The notes under the pieces were generated by a model. It saw only the letters and a program-made list of their open reading frames with translations, had not been told where the DNA came from and searched no databases. A stretch of 11,387 nucleotides of DNA from an uncultured Ruminococcus sp. (GTDB lineage Bacteria > Bacillota > Clostridia > Oscillospirales > Ruminococcaceae), in contig CAMOEP010000047.1 in the NCBI GenBank assembly GCA_946612185.1, positions 1 to 11,387 of the forward strand, written 5' to 3'. Positions 1 through 6,024 of this stretch are shown here, piece after piece. Both the position numbers and the translations under genes were made by a program. Position 1 is the stretch's first letter, and every line of letters starts with the position of its first letter.

Positions 1-1
1 T

Positions 2-54
2 GCGTAAAATTCTGCCAAAAAGATGCGCTTTAGGATTAGTGTCAACACGCCCTA
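2..54. repeat. Left copy of 53-bp terminal inverted repeat (probable IS end)
   Basis: Bases 2-54 match the reverse complement of 11335-11387 perfectly; the match stops where the left copy reads ccta-a and the right copy ccta-g. Read outward from the window, each copy starts GGGCGTGTTGACAC and is flanked by TA. That looks like the tip of an IS5-family type element with a TA target duplication, whose body would lie outside the window. Family assignment is by memory of such ends and is tentative. Confidence 0.75.
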
Positions 55-67
55 AGCAAAAAGCTAT

Positions 68-118
68 AGACAACACCGCACAAAGACCACCTGACAGCTT
101 TATGCGGTGTTTCCTTAA
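68..118. mobile_element. Short palindromic element, deleted relative of the MITE at 9474-9653
   Basis: AACACCGCACAAAG (72-85) pairs with CTTTATGCGGTGTT (98-111), 13 of 14 bases, around a 12-base centre, and the right edge reads TTCCTTAA. The same terminal sequence (TTAAGGCAACACCGCAC...) bounds the 180-bp element at 9474-9653. This copy consists of little more than the two ends, so it is best read as an internally deleted derivative. It lies between the left IS-like end and the EAL gene promoter. Confidence 0.6.
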
Positions 119-136
119 ATATAGTAACTTATTCAT

Positions 137-172
137 CATGTGTTTTCAACTTATTTACCATGTATTTTCAAC
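137..172 (+). repeat. Direct repeat upstream of the EAL gene promoter, possible operator
   Basis: CATGTGTTTTCAAC (137-150) recurs as CATGTATTTTCAAC (159-172), 13 of 14 bases. The copies are offset by 22 bases, about two helical turns, and the second ends six bases before the -35 box. Same-face spacing directly upstream of a promoter suits an activator or repressor site; no regulator can be named. Confidence 0.4.
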
Positions 173-178
173 CGGCTA

Positions 179-207
179 TTGCAAATTTGTTTATTATGTG
201 GTATAAT
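179..207 (+). promoter_or_regulatory. Sigma-A type promoter of the EAL gene
   Basis: TTGCAA (179-184) and TATAAT (202-207) are separated by 17 bases, with TGG just before the -10 box (extended -10). Transcription would start near 214, giving a leader of about 25 bases. A run of six G at 226-231 acts as ribosome binding site seven bases before the ATG at 239. Confidence 0.75.
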
Positions 208-238
208 AGTTTAAAATTCGTTTTTGGGGGGCATATGA

Positions 239-1858
239 ATGAATAAACCAATGTGCGAACAGGACATACTCAATTACTTTGACGATGCTATAAAAAATGG
301 ACATATTTATGCACTTTATCAGCCTAAAATAAACCACGCTACCGGCAGAATGATAGGCGCAGAAGCACTTATGCGCTGGACTCAGCCCGGATTCGGTGTG
401 CAGTTCCCGTCAGACTTCATTCCCTTGCTGGAAAAGAATGACCTGATATATCGGGCTGACCTGCACCTGTTTGAGTCCGTCTGCAAGTTCCTCCGGGAGT
501 GCATAGATAACGGCATAAAGCCAGTTCCCATATCAGTTAATATGTCCCGGTACGATATATACCGCCGTGACTACGCCGACCAGATAGAAAAGCTCAGGAT
601 AAAGTACGATATCCCGGTGAAATATATCCATGTGGAAGTTACTGAAACCTCCGCTATCGGCGGTATGGAGCTTATTTCCAATGTGCTGAATAAACTCCAT
701 AACTTCGGCTACATAGTGGAAATGGACGACTTCGGAAGCGGCTACTCCTCACTCAATGTCCTCAAAGACCTGGAAGTGGACATAATCAAGCTGGATATGC
801 GCTTCCTCAGCGGCGATATCGGCGGCAGAGGCGGCACTATCATAAGCGCTATAGTTCAAATGGCAAAGTGGCTGGGTACTCCCGTTATCGCTGAAGGCGT
901 GGAAACCGTGGAGCAGGCGGACTTTATGAAAAGTATCGGCTGCAAGTACGTCCAGGGCTATCTCTACTCCAAACCCCTTCCGCCAGAGGAATTCTGCAAT
1001 AAACTTTCCATGCGTGAACATGAACCGCTGAAACCGGCTATGGCTCTTATCCGCCACATGGACGCTGGCAAATTCTGGGATCCTGACTCTATGGAAACGC
1101 TCATATTCAACAACTTCGTGGGCGGTGCGGCAATATTCACCTACCAGGAGGGCAGGATAGAAATTCTCCGGGTGAATAAAAAGTACGTCAACGAGATAGG
1201 AATGAATATGATGGAGCAGGACGTTCTGAGCTGCGACCCAATGAAAACTTTCGCCAAGGACAAGTACCGCAAGCGCTATGAGGAGACTCTCCACCGTGCC
1301 ATTGAAAGCGGCAGCGAGGAGTCCTGCTACACCTGGCGGAAGGTATGCTCCAAGACCTGCGGCGAGGAAACTATATGTATACGCAGCTATATCCGTATGA
1401 TCGGCAAAACTGATACCCAGTACCTTTTCTACGCAATGGTTCAGAATATCACCTCCGAAAAACAGCAAAGTCTCCAGTTCAAGGAAGACGAGCGCCGGTT
1501 CAAAAATGCTTTCGAGCAGATAAACGTCTACGCCTGGGAGTACATCATCGCAACCAAACAGATGCGGCCATGTTTCCGGTGTATGCGTGACCTGAACCTG
1601 CCTCCCCTGGTGGAGAATTACCCTGATTCCGCCATAGAAGTGGGAATATTCCCACCGGATTATGCAGATCTCTACCGGGAATGGATACGCAAGCTTGACT
1701 GCGGCGAAGTGGACACCATTGAGGGAATAATCCCGCTGACCGTAGGGCGAGTACCATTCCATGTGCGCTACACCTTAGAGCGTGACGAGAACGGCGCTCC
1801 CCTGAAAGCATATGGTTCTGCGGCGCTGGTAGTTGACCCTCAATCTGAGCCGAGCTGA
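239..1858 (+). CDS. Cyclic-di-GMP phosphodiesterase, EAL domain with PAS-like C-terminus
   Basis: This 539-residue soluble protein should hydrolyse cyclic di-GMP to pGpG. The EAL domain fills residues 15-255 and keeps the expected active-site residues: EAL signature E42-A43-L44 (GAEALMRW), QPK at 28-30, N101 (ISVNMSR), E133 (EVTET), D163-D164 (MDDFGSGYSSL), K184, E219 and E222 (AEGVET) and Q239 (QGYLYSKPLP). It is therefore predicted active. Residues about 285-410 and 415-535 look like two divergent PAS-type sensor modules; the first ends in a typical PAS exit (MVQNITSEKQ). Family members often have a GGDEF domain before EAL; here none is present and the protein starts directly with EAL. No membrane segment or signal peptide is seen. 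ATG 239 is chosen for its spacing from the G-run. The TGA stop lies inside the palindromic repeat at 1850-2129, so the last few residues are repeat-derived. Confidence 0.92.
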   Translation: MNKPMCEQDILNYFDDAIKNGHIYALYQPKINHATGRMIGAEALMRWTQPGFGVQFPSDFIPLLEKNDLIYRADLHLFESVCKFLRECIDNGIKPVPISVNMSRYDIYRRDYADQIEKLRIKYDIPVKYIHVEVTETSAIGGMELISNVLNKLHNFGYIVEMDDFGSGYSSLNVLKDLEVDIIKLDMRFLSGDIGGRGGTIISAIVQMAKWLGTPVIAEGVETVEQADFMKSIGCKYVQGYLYSKPLPPEEFCNKLSMREHEPLKPAMALIRHMDAGKFWDPDSMETLIFNNFVGGAAIFTYQEGRIEILRVNKKYVNEIGMNMMEQDVLSCDPMKTFAKDKYRKRYEETLHRAIESGSEESCYTWRKVCSKTCGEETICIRSYIRMIGKTDTQYLFYAMVQNITSEKQQSLQFKEDERRFKNAFEQINVYAWEYIIATKQMRPCFRCMRDLNLPPLVENYPDSAIEVGIFPPDYADLYREWIRKLDCGEVDTIEGIIPLTVGRVPFHVRYTLERDENGAPLKAYGSAALVVDPQSEPS

Positions 1859-2129
1859 GCCCAAGCTGCGTCAGCTTGACCACTTCTCACGTTGTCGCTT
1901 GCTTACGCTCGCTTACTATATTTAGAAGCGGTACTTTGTACGTCGCTCAACCTTATTCTTCCTGGTACATAGTTCTCCGGTAGAACTGTAAAACATCAGC
2001 TTTACAGAATTCCCGGATAGAATTTTGTACCATTGCAAACATGGTTGAGCGACGGAAAAAGTACCGTTTCTATTATGTAAGCGAGTTAACGAGCGTCAAC
2101 GTGAGGGCGGTCGAGCTGGCTCAGCTCGG
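1850..2129. repeat. About 280-bp imperfect palindrome (REP/MITE-like)
   Basis: The left arm (1850-1952) and right arm (2043-2129) are inverted copies of one module. The outer 12 bases, CCGAGCTGAGCC at 1850-1861 against 2118-2129, are perfect, and the inner edge CGTCGCTCAACC (1941-1952) matches 2043-2054. Between them the arms share the core motifs TCACGTTG, CGCTCG, CTCGCTTAC and CGGTACTTT with gaps. The centre (1953-2042) is itself an inverted repeat. Each arm carries a small hairpin: CAAGCTG/CAGCTTG at 1862-1878 and CGAGCTG/CAGCTCG at 2112-2128. No protein is encoded. No T-run follows, so it is not an obvious intrinsic terminator for the EAL gene. Confidence 0.75.
1964..2032 (+). other. Cloverleaf-like centre of the palindrome (tRNA-like, not a tRNA)
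   Basis: GGTACA (1964-1969) pairs with TGTACC (2026-2031), closing three stem-loops: AGTTCT/AGAACT (1971-1976/1982-1987), TGTAAA/TTTACA (1987-1992/2001-2006; base 1987 can pair in only one of these two stems) and AATTC/GAATT (2008-2012/2020-2024, seven-base loop). The first arm reads TAGTTC..CGGTAGAAC, much like a tRNA D arm, and the 3' end reads ACCA. It is not a functional tRNA: the T loop is CCGGATA, the middle loop has eight bases with no U33, and the variable region is two bases. The same bases can also form one long hairpin centred near 1996. Confidence 0.35.
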
Positions 2130-2214
2130 TTGAGCGACGGCAAAATGCGATGTTCTACTAAGGTAAGCGAGTTTACGAGCGACAACGTGGGGGTGGTCAA
2201 GCTGACGCAGCTTG
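2128..2214. repeat. Third copy of the palindrome arm, direct to the right arm
   Basis: The segment repeats the right arm (2043-2127) in direct orientation with an 85-base offset. Both begin GGTTGAGCGACGG and share GTAAGCGAGTT, ACGAGCG and CAACGTG. Its last 22 bases (2193-2214), which contain the hairpin CAAGCTG-ACG-CAGCTTG, are the exact reverse complement of 1862-1883 in the left arm. The three copies are thus mosaic relatives of one REP-like module. The segment ends just before the promoter of the condensation-domain operon. Confidence 0.7.
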
Positions 2215-2225
2215 TAATTTGGCTA

Positions 2226-2254
2226 TTGACATTGCCTTTATTTTATGTTACAAT
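2226..2254 (+). promoter_or_regulatory. Strong sigma-A promoter of the condensation/ACP/ligase/sipW operon
   Basis: A perfect -35 box TTGACA (2226-2231) is followed after exactly 17 bases by TACAAT (2249-2254), with TGT before it as an extended -10. Transcription should begin near 2261. This is close to consensus and suggests substantial expression unless repressed. Confidence 0.8.
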
Positions 2255-2262
2255 TTATAAAA

Positions 2263-2290
2263 CTAAAACAAAATTATACGTTTTGTTTAG
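2263..2290 (+). promoter_or_regulatory. Inverted repeat at the start of the operon leader, possible operator
   Basis: CTAAAACAAAA (2263-2273) and TTTTGTTTAG (2281-2290) are inverted copies with a one-base bulge and a seven-base centre. They sit just after the expected transcription start and before AGGAGG (2297-2302). The position suits a repressor site or a weak leader hairpin; the stem is nearly all A/U, so a DNA operator is more likely than a stable RNA element. Confidence 0.4.
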
Positions 2291-2308
2291 TGATATAGGA
2301 GGTTATCT

Positions 2309-3715
2309 ATGGAAAAAATTATCGGCGGTATCAAACGTGACTGCTACCCACTCACACCCGCTCAGCTTGTACATATGTACACCCTGAAATTCAGCCCCAC
2401 TGACGAAGTTGTCAACATCGGCACAGGTCAGTTCCTCCAGTGCAATATGAACGTCGCTGCCCTCCGTGAAGCCCTTAACCAGGCTATCGAGAGATGCGAG
2501 TCAATGCGTATGCGCCTCTGGAAAGACCCCGAAACCGACGAACTCTGGCAGTATATCTTGCCCTATGAGAACCAGTACTTCGAGTACTACGACTTCTCCG
2601 AATGGAACGAGGACAAGGCTCATGAGGTCTTACAGAAATGGACTTCCCAGCCATTCGACACCTACCGTGGCGCTCTTTCCAGAATCGTCATCGTTTCACT
2701 CCCTAACGGCTACAACGGCTACTACCTCAACGTTCACCACGTCTGCATGGACTCTGCGTCCGTTATCGCTTTCACTAAGGACGTGCTGGAAATTTACTGC
2801 TACCTGATGTTCGATAAGCCCTACCCTACCCCCATGACTTCTTACATCGAGTCCGTCAAGAACGACCTGGCTTATGAGGGAAGCAAGCGCCAGAAGCGTG
2901 ACGCTGCGTTCTGGCAGGCTGAACTCGATCGCCCTGAGCCAATGTACACCGACTTTACCGGTCCTGGCAGACTTCAGGTAATGCGTCAGGAGAAAAATAA
3001 CCCCAACCTGCGCTGGTGCGTACTTCCCACCGCCGACAGCGCTGGTAATACTATCGTTTACTCCCTCGACGTTGACTCAACCAATAAGATACTTGACTTC
3101 GCAAACGAACATGATATCCCCGTCAGCGCTGTTATACTCCACGCTATCAGGACTGTTCTCTGCAAATTCAACAACAACGAGACTGACATCACTATAAAGG
3201 ACTTCATCAGCCGTCGTTCTACTATCCAGAACAAGAAATGCGGCGGTGTGCGTATGCATTGCCTGCCTTTGCGCACTATCATGCCTACGGATACTACAGT
3301 CCTCGAATCTATGCGGATTATCAAGGAACAGCAGCAGAAGGTTTTCCTCCACGCTGATTACTCCACCCTCCGCTACTACTACGAGGAGCGCATGAAATAC
3401 GGCGGCGACCCCGGAAGCAACTACCACAGCGTTGCATTCACCTACCAGCCCGCCAGCGCAAAGAGTATCGTTTCCTACCTGAAAGGCATCGGCTTCAAGA
3501 GCCGCTGGTACTCCTCCGGCAGACAGCCTCAGCCTATGTACGTCACCGCTATGCATCGCCCCGGCGACGGCGGTCTGAACTTCTACTTCGGCTATCAGCT
3601 TGAAAGCGCTACCCCGGAGGAGATAGAGTTCCTGTACTACTTCACAGGACGTGTGCTGTTCCGCAGTATCGAAAATCCCGACAAGACTATCCAGGAAATA
3701 ATGGATATGGTATGA
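2309..3715 (+). CDS. Stand-alone NRPS-type condensation-domain protein
   Basis: This 468-residue protein is about the length of one complete condensation domain, with no adenylation or carrier domain fused. The catalytic HHxxxD motif is intact as HHVCMD at residues 143-148; in the family the second His drives acyl transfer from a carrier-bound thioester to an amine or, more rarely, a hydroxyl. The N-terminus (YPLTPAQLVHMYTL, residues 14-27) resembles the family's first core motif and the C-terminal region (FGYQLES) its late part. The DFGWG motif is not recognisable, as in several stand-alone acyltransferase relatives. It opens an operon with a carrier protein and an acid ligase, its natural partners: the ligase would charge the carrier and this enzyme transfer the acyl group to an unknown acceptor. 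AGGAGG lies six bases before the ATG. No signal peptide is seen, so it should be cytoplasmic. Confidence 0.85.
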   Translation: MEKIIGGIKRDCYPLTPAQLVHMYTLKFSPTDEVVNIGTGQFLQCNMNVAALREALNQAIERCESMRMRLWKDPETDELWQYILPYENQYFEYYDFSEWNEDKAHEVLQKWTSQPFDTYRGALSRIVIVSLPNGYNGYYLNVHHVCMDSASVIAFTKDVLEIYCYLMFDKPYPTPMTSYIESVKNDLAYEGSKRQKRDAAFWQAELDRPEPMYTDFTGPGRLQVMRQEKNNPNLRWCVLPTADSAGNTIVYSLDVDSTNKILDFANEHDIPVSAVILHAIRTVLCKFNNNETDITIKDFISRRSTIQNKKCGGVRMHCLPLRTIMPTDTTVLESMRIIKEQQQKVFLHADYSTLRYYYEERMKYGGDPGSNYHSVAFTYQPASAKSIVSYLKGIGFKSRWYSSGRQPQPMYVTAMHRPGDGGLNFYFGYQLESATPEEIEFLYYFTGRVLFRSIENPDKTIQEIMDMV

Positions 3716-3736
3716 TTTATAAGTGAGGTATTTGTT

Positions 3737-3961
3737 ATGTTTGAGAAAGTTAAAGAAATGATCGCACAGTACGTTGAAGCTGACCTGTCTGGTATCAGCG
3801 ATTCTACAAGATTTGCCGACGACCTGGGATTTAATTCCTACGACTTCATGTGTATGCTCGGTGACGCTGAGGACGAACTCGACCTTGAAATAGACGAAGC
3901 TGCTGCCGGTAAACTCAAAACTGTCGGTGAACTGGTGGCTTATCTGGAAGGACTTCAGTAA
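3737..3961 (+). CDS. Acyl carrier protein
   Basis: This is a 74-residue acidic protein of normal carrier-protein size. The phosphopantetheine site is LGFNSYDFM, with Ser34 as the attachment residue, preceded by the usual acidic stretch (FADDLG) and followed by the helix EDELDLEID. It would hold an activated acid as a thioester between the ligase encoded next and the condensation protein encoded before it. GAGG (3725-3728) lies eight bases before the ATG. Its TAA stop shares one base with the ATG of the ligase gene (TAATG), implying translational coupling. The holo-form needs a phosphopantetheinyl transferase, which is not in this window. A role in general fatty acid synthesis is less likely given the neighbours. 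Confidence 0.9.
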   Translation: MFEKVKEMIAQYVEADLSGISDSTRFADDLGFNSYDFMCMLGDAEDELDLEIDEAAAGKLKTVGELVAYLEGLQ

Positions 3962-5475
3962 TGAACAGTGTAACTACTCTCAAAGAACTGGTATACTCAG
4001 CAGACCAGCGCTTCGGTGATGAGCCGTTCATAATCGAGCATGAGAAGAAGCAGTTTATTGAGACAAGCTACCGCACCTTCCGCCGCAATTGCGACAGCGT
4101 AGGCGCTTGGCTGCGTGAGCTTTTCCCCGGCGGAACTCATGCGGCTCTTATCGGCTCGACCGGTTCAGCGTACCTGACTGCCTGGTTCGGCATACAGTGC
4201 GGCTGCTGCGTGTCAGTTCCTCTGGACGTGGCTAACAGCGCTGAGAAAATAGCCGACGAGATAAACCGCTCCGACAGCGAGGTGCTTTTCCTGGACGACA
4301 GACATTCAGAAGATGTAGACACATTCAGGACGCTCTGCCCCGGTGTGAAGTACTACGTCCACCTCTTTGAGGAAAAGCCGGGTATGCTCTGCCTGAGCAG
4401 TATCCTTGAGCAGTACTCCGGACGAAGCGTCGATGCTATGCCAGAGCCGGAACAGCTTGCGGCTATCCTGTTTACCTCCGGTACTACCGGGCAGAGCAAG
4501 GGCGTTATGCTCAGTAATAAGAACCTTATCGACAATACCACCTGTGAGCCTGACATGGGCTATCACGGAAACCGCCGTCTTACCGTGCTTCCGGTGCATC
4601 ATGTGTTCTGCTTCACCTGCGATATCCTGTGCAGTCTGTGGTACGGCAGAACTGTCTGCGTGAACGACTCGCTGATGCGCATAATCAAGAACCTGAAACT
4701 TTTCAAGCCGGTGGATACAACTTTCGTGCCAATGATAGCCGCATCTATACTGAAACGTATGGAGCAGATGGCTGAGAAAAACCCCGACAAGCTGTCAGTC
4801 GGCAGGGAAGTTTTCGGTGAGCAGTTCAGCATAATATATGCCGGCGGTGCGTACCTCAGCCCTGAGATAATCAGCGGCTACAAGGAGTTCGGCATCGAAG
4901 TTGCCCAGGGCTACGGCATGACGGAGTGTTCGCCAAGAATATGCAACGCCGTAAAGGGCTGCCCTCAGCCGGAATCTGTAGGCAGAGTAGTTCCAGGATG
5001 CAGCGTGAAGATAGTTGACGGCGAGATATGGGTAAACAGCCCCTCAGTAATGATGGGTTACTACAAAAACCCTGCGGAGACTGCCAACTCCCTTACCGGC
5101 GACGGCTGGCTCAGGACTGGCGACTTAGGCTATATGAACGACGGCTACCTCTACATCACCGGACGCAAGAAGAACCTCATTATCCTCAGCAACGGCGAGA
5201 ACGTTTCCCCGGAGGAGATCGAGAACCAGTTCGTTACTTTCGCACCTGTGAAAGAAATGGTCGTATTTGAGCGTGAGCATACTGTAGCGGCGGAGATCTT
5301 CCCTGACCCGGAGTATGCCTGCGAGGATATCGAAGCTGAGATACGGGCGAAAATTGACGCAGTTAACGACACGTTCCCCCCGGCGAAGCGCATCGTCAGG
5401 GTGTTCTTCCGGGATAGTGAATTTGACAAGACCGCATCAAGAAAGATACTCCGCAGCAGTATTATAAATAAGTAA
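3961..5475 (+). CDS. AMP-forming acid ligase (fatty acyl/aryl-AMP ligase type)
   Basis: This 504-residue member of the adenylate-forming (ANL) superfamily should activate a carboxylic acid as acyl-AMP and load it on the carrier protein encoded just upstream. The core motifs are complete: the P-loop FTSGTTGQSKG (171-181), YGMTE (318-322), TGD (386-388), GRKKNLI (401-407) and the C-terminal catalytic lysine K495 in TASRKILR. The sequence around the hinge (GRKKNLIILSNGENVSPEEIE) is of the fatty-acid CoA ligase style rather than the amino-acid style of NRPS adenylation domains, so a fatty or aromatic acid is the likelier substrate; this is inference. The start is fixed by GGAAGGA at 3946-3952 and the one-base overlap with the upstream stop. 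Release as acyl-CoA is an alternative, but the cognate carrier and condensation genes argue for transfer to the carrier. Confidence 0.88.
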   Translation: MNSVTTLKELVYSADQRFGDEPFIIEHEKKQFIETSYRTFRRNCDSVGAWLRELFPGGTHAALIGSTGSAYLTAWFGIQCGCCVSVPLDVANSAEKIADEINRSDSEVLFLDDRHSEDVDTFRTLCPGVKYYVHLFEEKPGMLCLSSILEQYSGRSVDAMPEPEQLAAILFTSGTTGQSKGVMLSNKNLIDNTTCEPDMGYHGNRRLTVLPVHHVFCFTCDILCSLWYGRTVCVNDSLMRIIKNLKLFKPVDTTFVPMIAASILKRMEQMAEKNPDKLSVGREVFGEQFSIIYAGGAYLSPEIISGYKEFGIEVAQGYGMTECSPRICNAVKGCPQPESVGRVVPGCSVKIVDGEIWVNSPSVMMGYYKNPAETANSLTGDGWLRTGDLGYMNDGYLYITGRKKNLIILSNGENVSPEEIENQFVTFAPVKEMVVFEREHTVAAEIFPDPEYACEDIEAEIRAKIDAVNDTFPPAKRIVRVFFRDSEFDKTASRKILRSSIINK

Positions 5476-5490
5476 AGGCAGCAGAAGAAG

Positions 5491-6006
5491 GTGCAGGAGA
5501 AGTTGAGCAAATTCAGGAACATATCCGTTACGGTACTGAAAACCGCCCTGGAATGTCTGCGGTGGCTTATTATCGTGCTTGCATTCGGACTGATAGTACT
5601 GTCGCTGTTTCGTATCCGCTTCTACATCGTCACCACCGGGTCAATGTCTCCGACCATACCCGTGGGCAGCATATGCGTGGTGAACCACAACACGCCATTT
5701 GAGGAGGTGGAAGCCGGGGACGTTATCTCGTTCAGCGTGGGCGGAAATATCCGTGTAACGCACCGTGCCGTCCGGATAACCGATGAGGGCATCATCACCA
5801 AGGGCGATGCGAACAATACCGAGGACAACTCACCTGTCACTCCGGAAAACTACCTGGGCAGGACGATTTTGCATATCCCGCACCTGGGGTATGTTATGCT
5901 GTTTCTGAAAGGACGTGTGGGCAGGGTCATCGTAGCAGTAGTTATCGTGCTGCTCATCGGCTCAGCCTTTCTGCCGAAAAAAGAAAAGAACGCCGCCTCT
6001 GATTAG
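5491..6006 (+). CDS. sipW: SipW-type (ER-type) signal peptidase I
   Basis: This 171-residue membrane protease has hydrophobic segments at about residues 18-40 and 146-162. The nucleophile is Ser51 in TGSMSPTIPVGS. The usual bacterial Lys is replaced by His91 (RVTHRAV), and KGDANNTED at 104-112 supplies the conserved Asp (D106). This Ser/His pattern defines the SipW/ER class, which in Bacillus processes TasA and TapA. Substrate candidates with SipW-style leaders are encoded convergently at 6025-8875. It is the last gene of the condensation/ACP/ligase operon, 15 bases after the ligase stop. The start is GTG at 5491 with a weak AGAAG site; TTG at 5503 with AGGAG before it is a possible alternative. 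The TAG stop lies inside the terminator hairpin. Confidence 0.9.
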   Translation: MQEKLSKFRNISVTVLKTALECLRWLIIVLAFGLIVLSLFRIRFYIVTTGSMSPTIPVGSICVVNHNTPFEEVEAGDVISFSVGGNIRVTHRAVRITDEGIITKGDANNTEDNSPVTPENYLGRTILHIPHLGYVMLFLKGRVGRVIVAVVIVLLIGSAFLPKKEKNAASD

Positions 6007-6016
6007 GGGCGGCGTT
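5989..6016. terminator. Bidirectional intrinsic terminator between convergent operons
   Basis: AACGCCGCCTCT (5989-6000) pairs with AGGGGCGGCGTT (6005-6016) around a four-base loop; the stem is GC-rich with one G-T pair. On the minus strand it is followed by a T-rich tract (complement of 5976-5988), and on the plus strand by TTTGTTG. It contains the sipW stop codon and lies nine bases beyond the stop of the minus-strand gene at 6025. Confidence 0.8.
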
Positions 6017-6024
6017 TGTTGTAA

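Noticed and set aside
749..1762. Long 337-residue open frame on the minus strand inside the EAL gene
   Set aside because: It is the antisense of a gene with a complete set of EAL motifs; its translation shows no domain and no ribosome binding site is seen.
1964..2032. A functional tRNA gene
   Set aside because: The T loop, anticodon loop and variable region do not fit; kept only as a tRNA-like fold.
1850..2214. CRISPR array
   Set aside because: Only three copies, partly inverted, adjoining without unique spacers, and no cas genes; it is a REP-like repeat block.
2130..2387. 85-residue plus-strand frame from the repeat block into the condensation gene
   Set aside because: It begins inside the palindromic repeat, crosses the operon promoter and overlaps the real start at 2309 in another frame.
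3077..3556. 159-residue minus-strand frame inside the condensation-domain gene
   Set aside because: Antisense shadow caused by codon bias; the plus-strand protein has an intact HHxxxD motif and a strong promoter and ribosome binding site.
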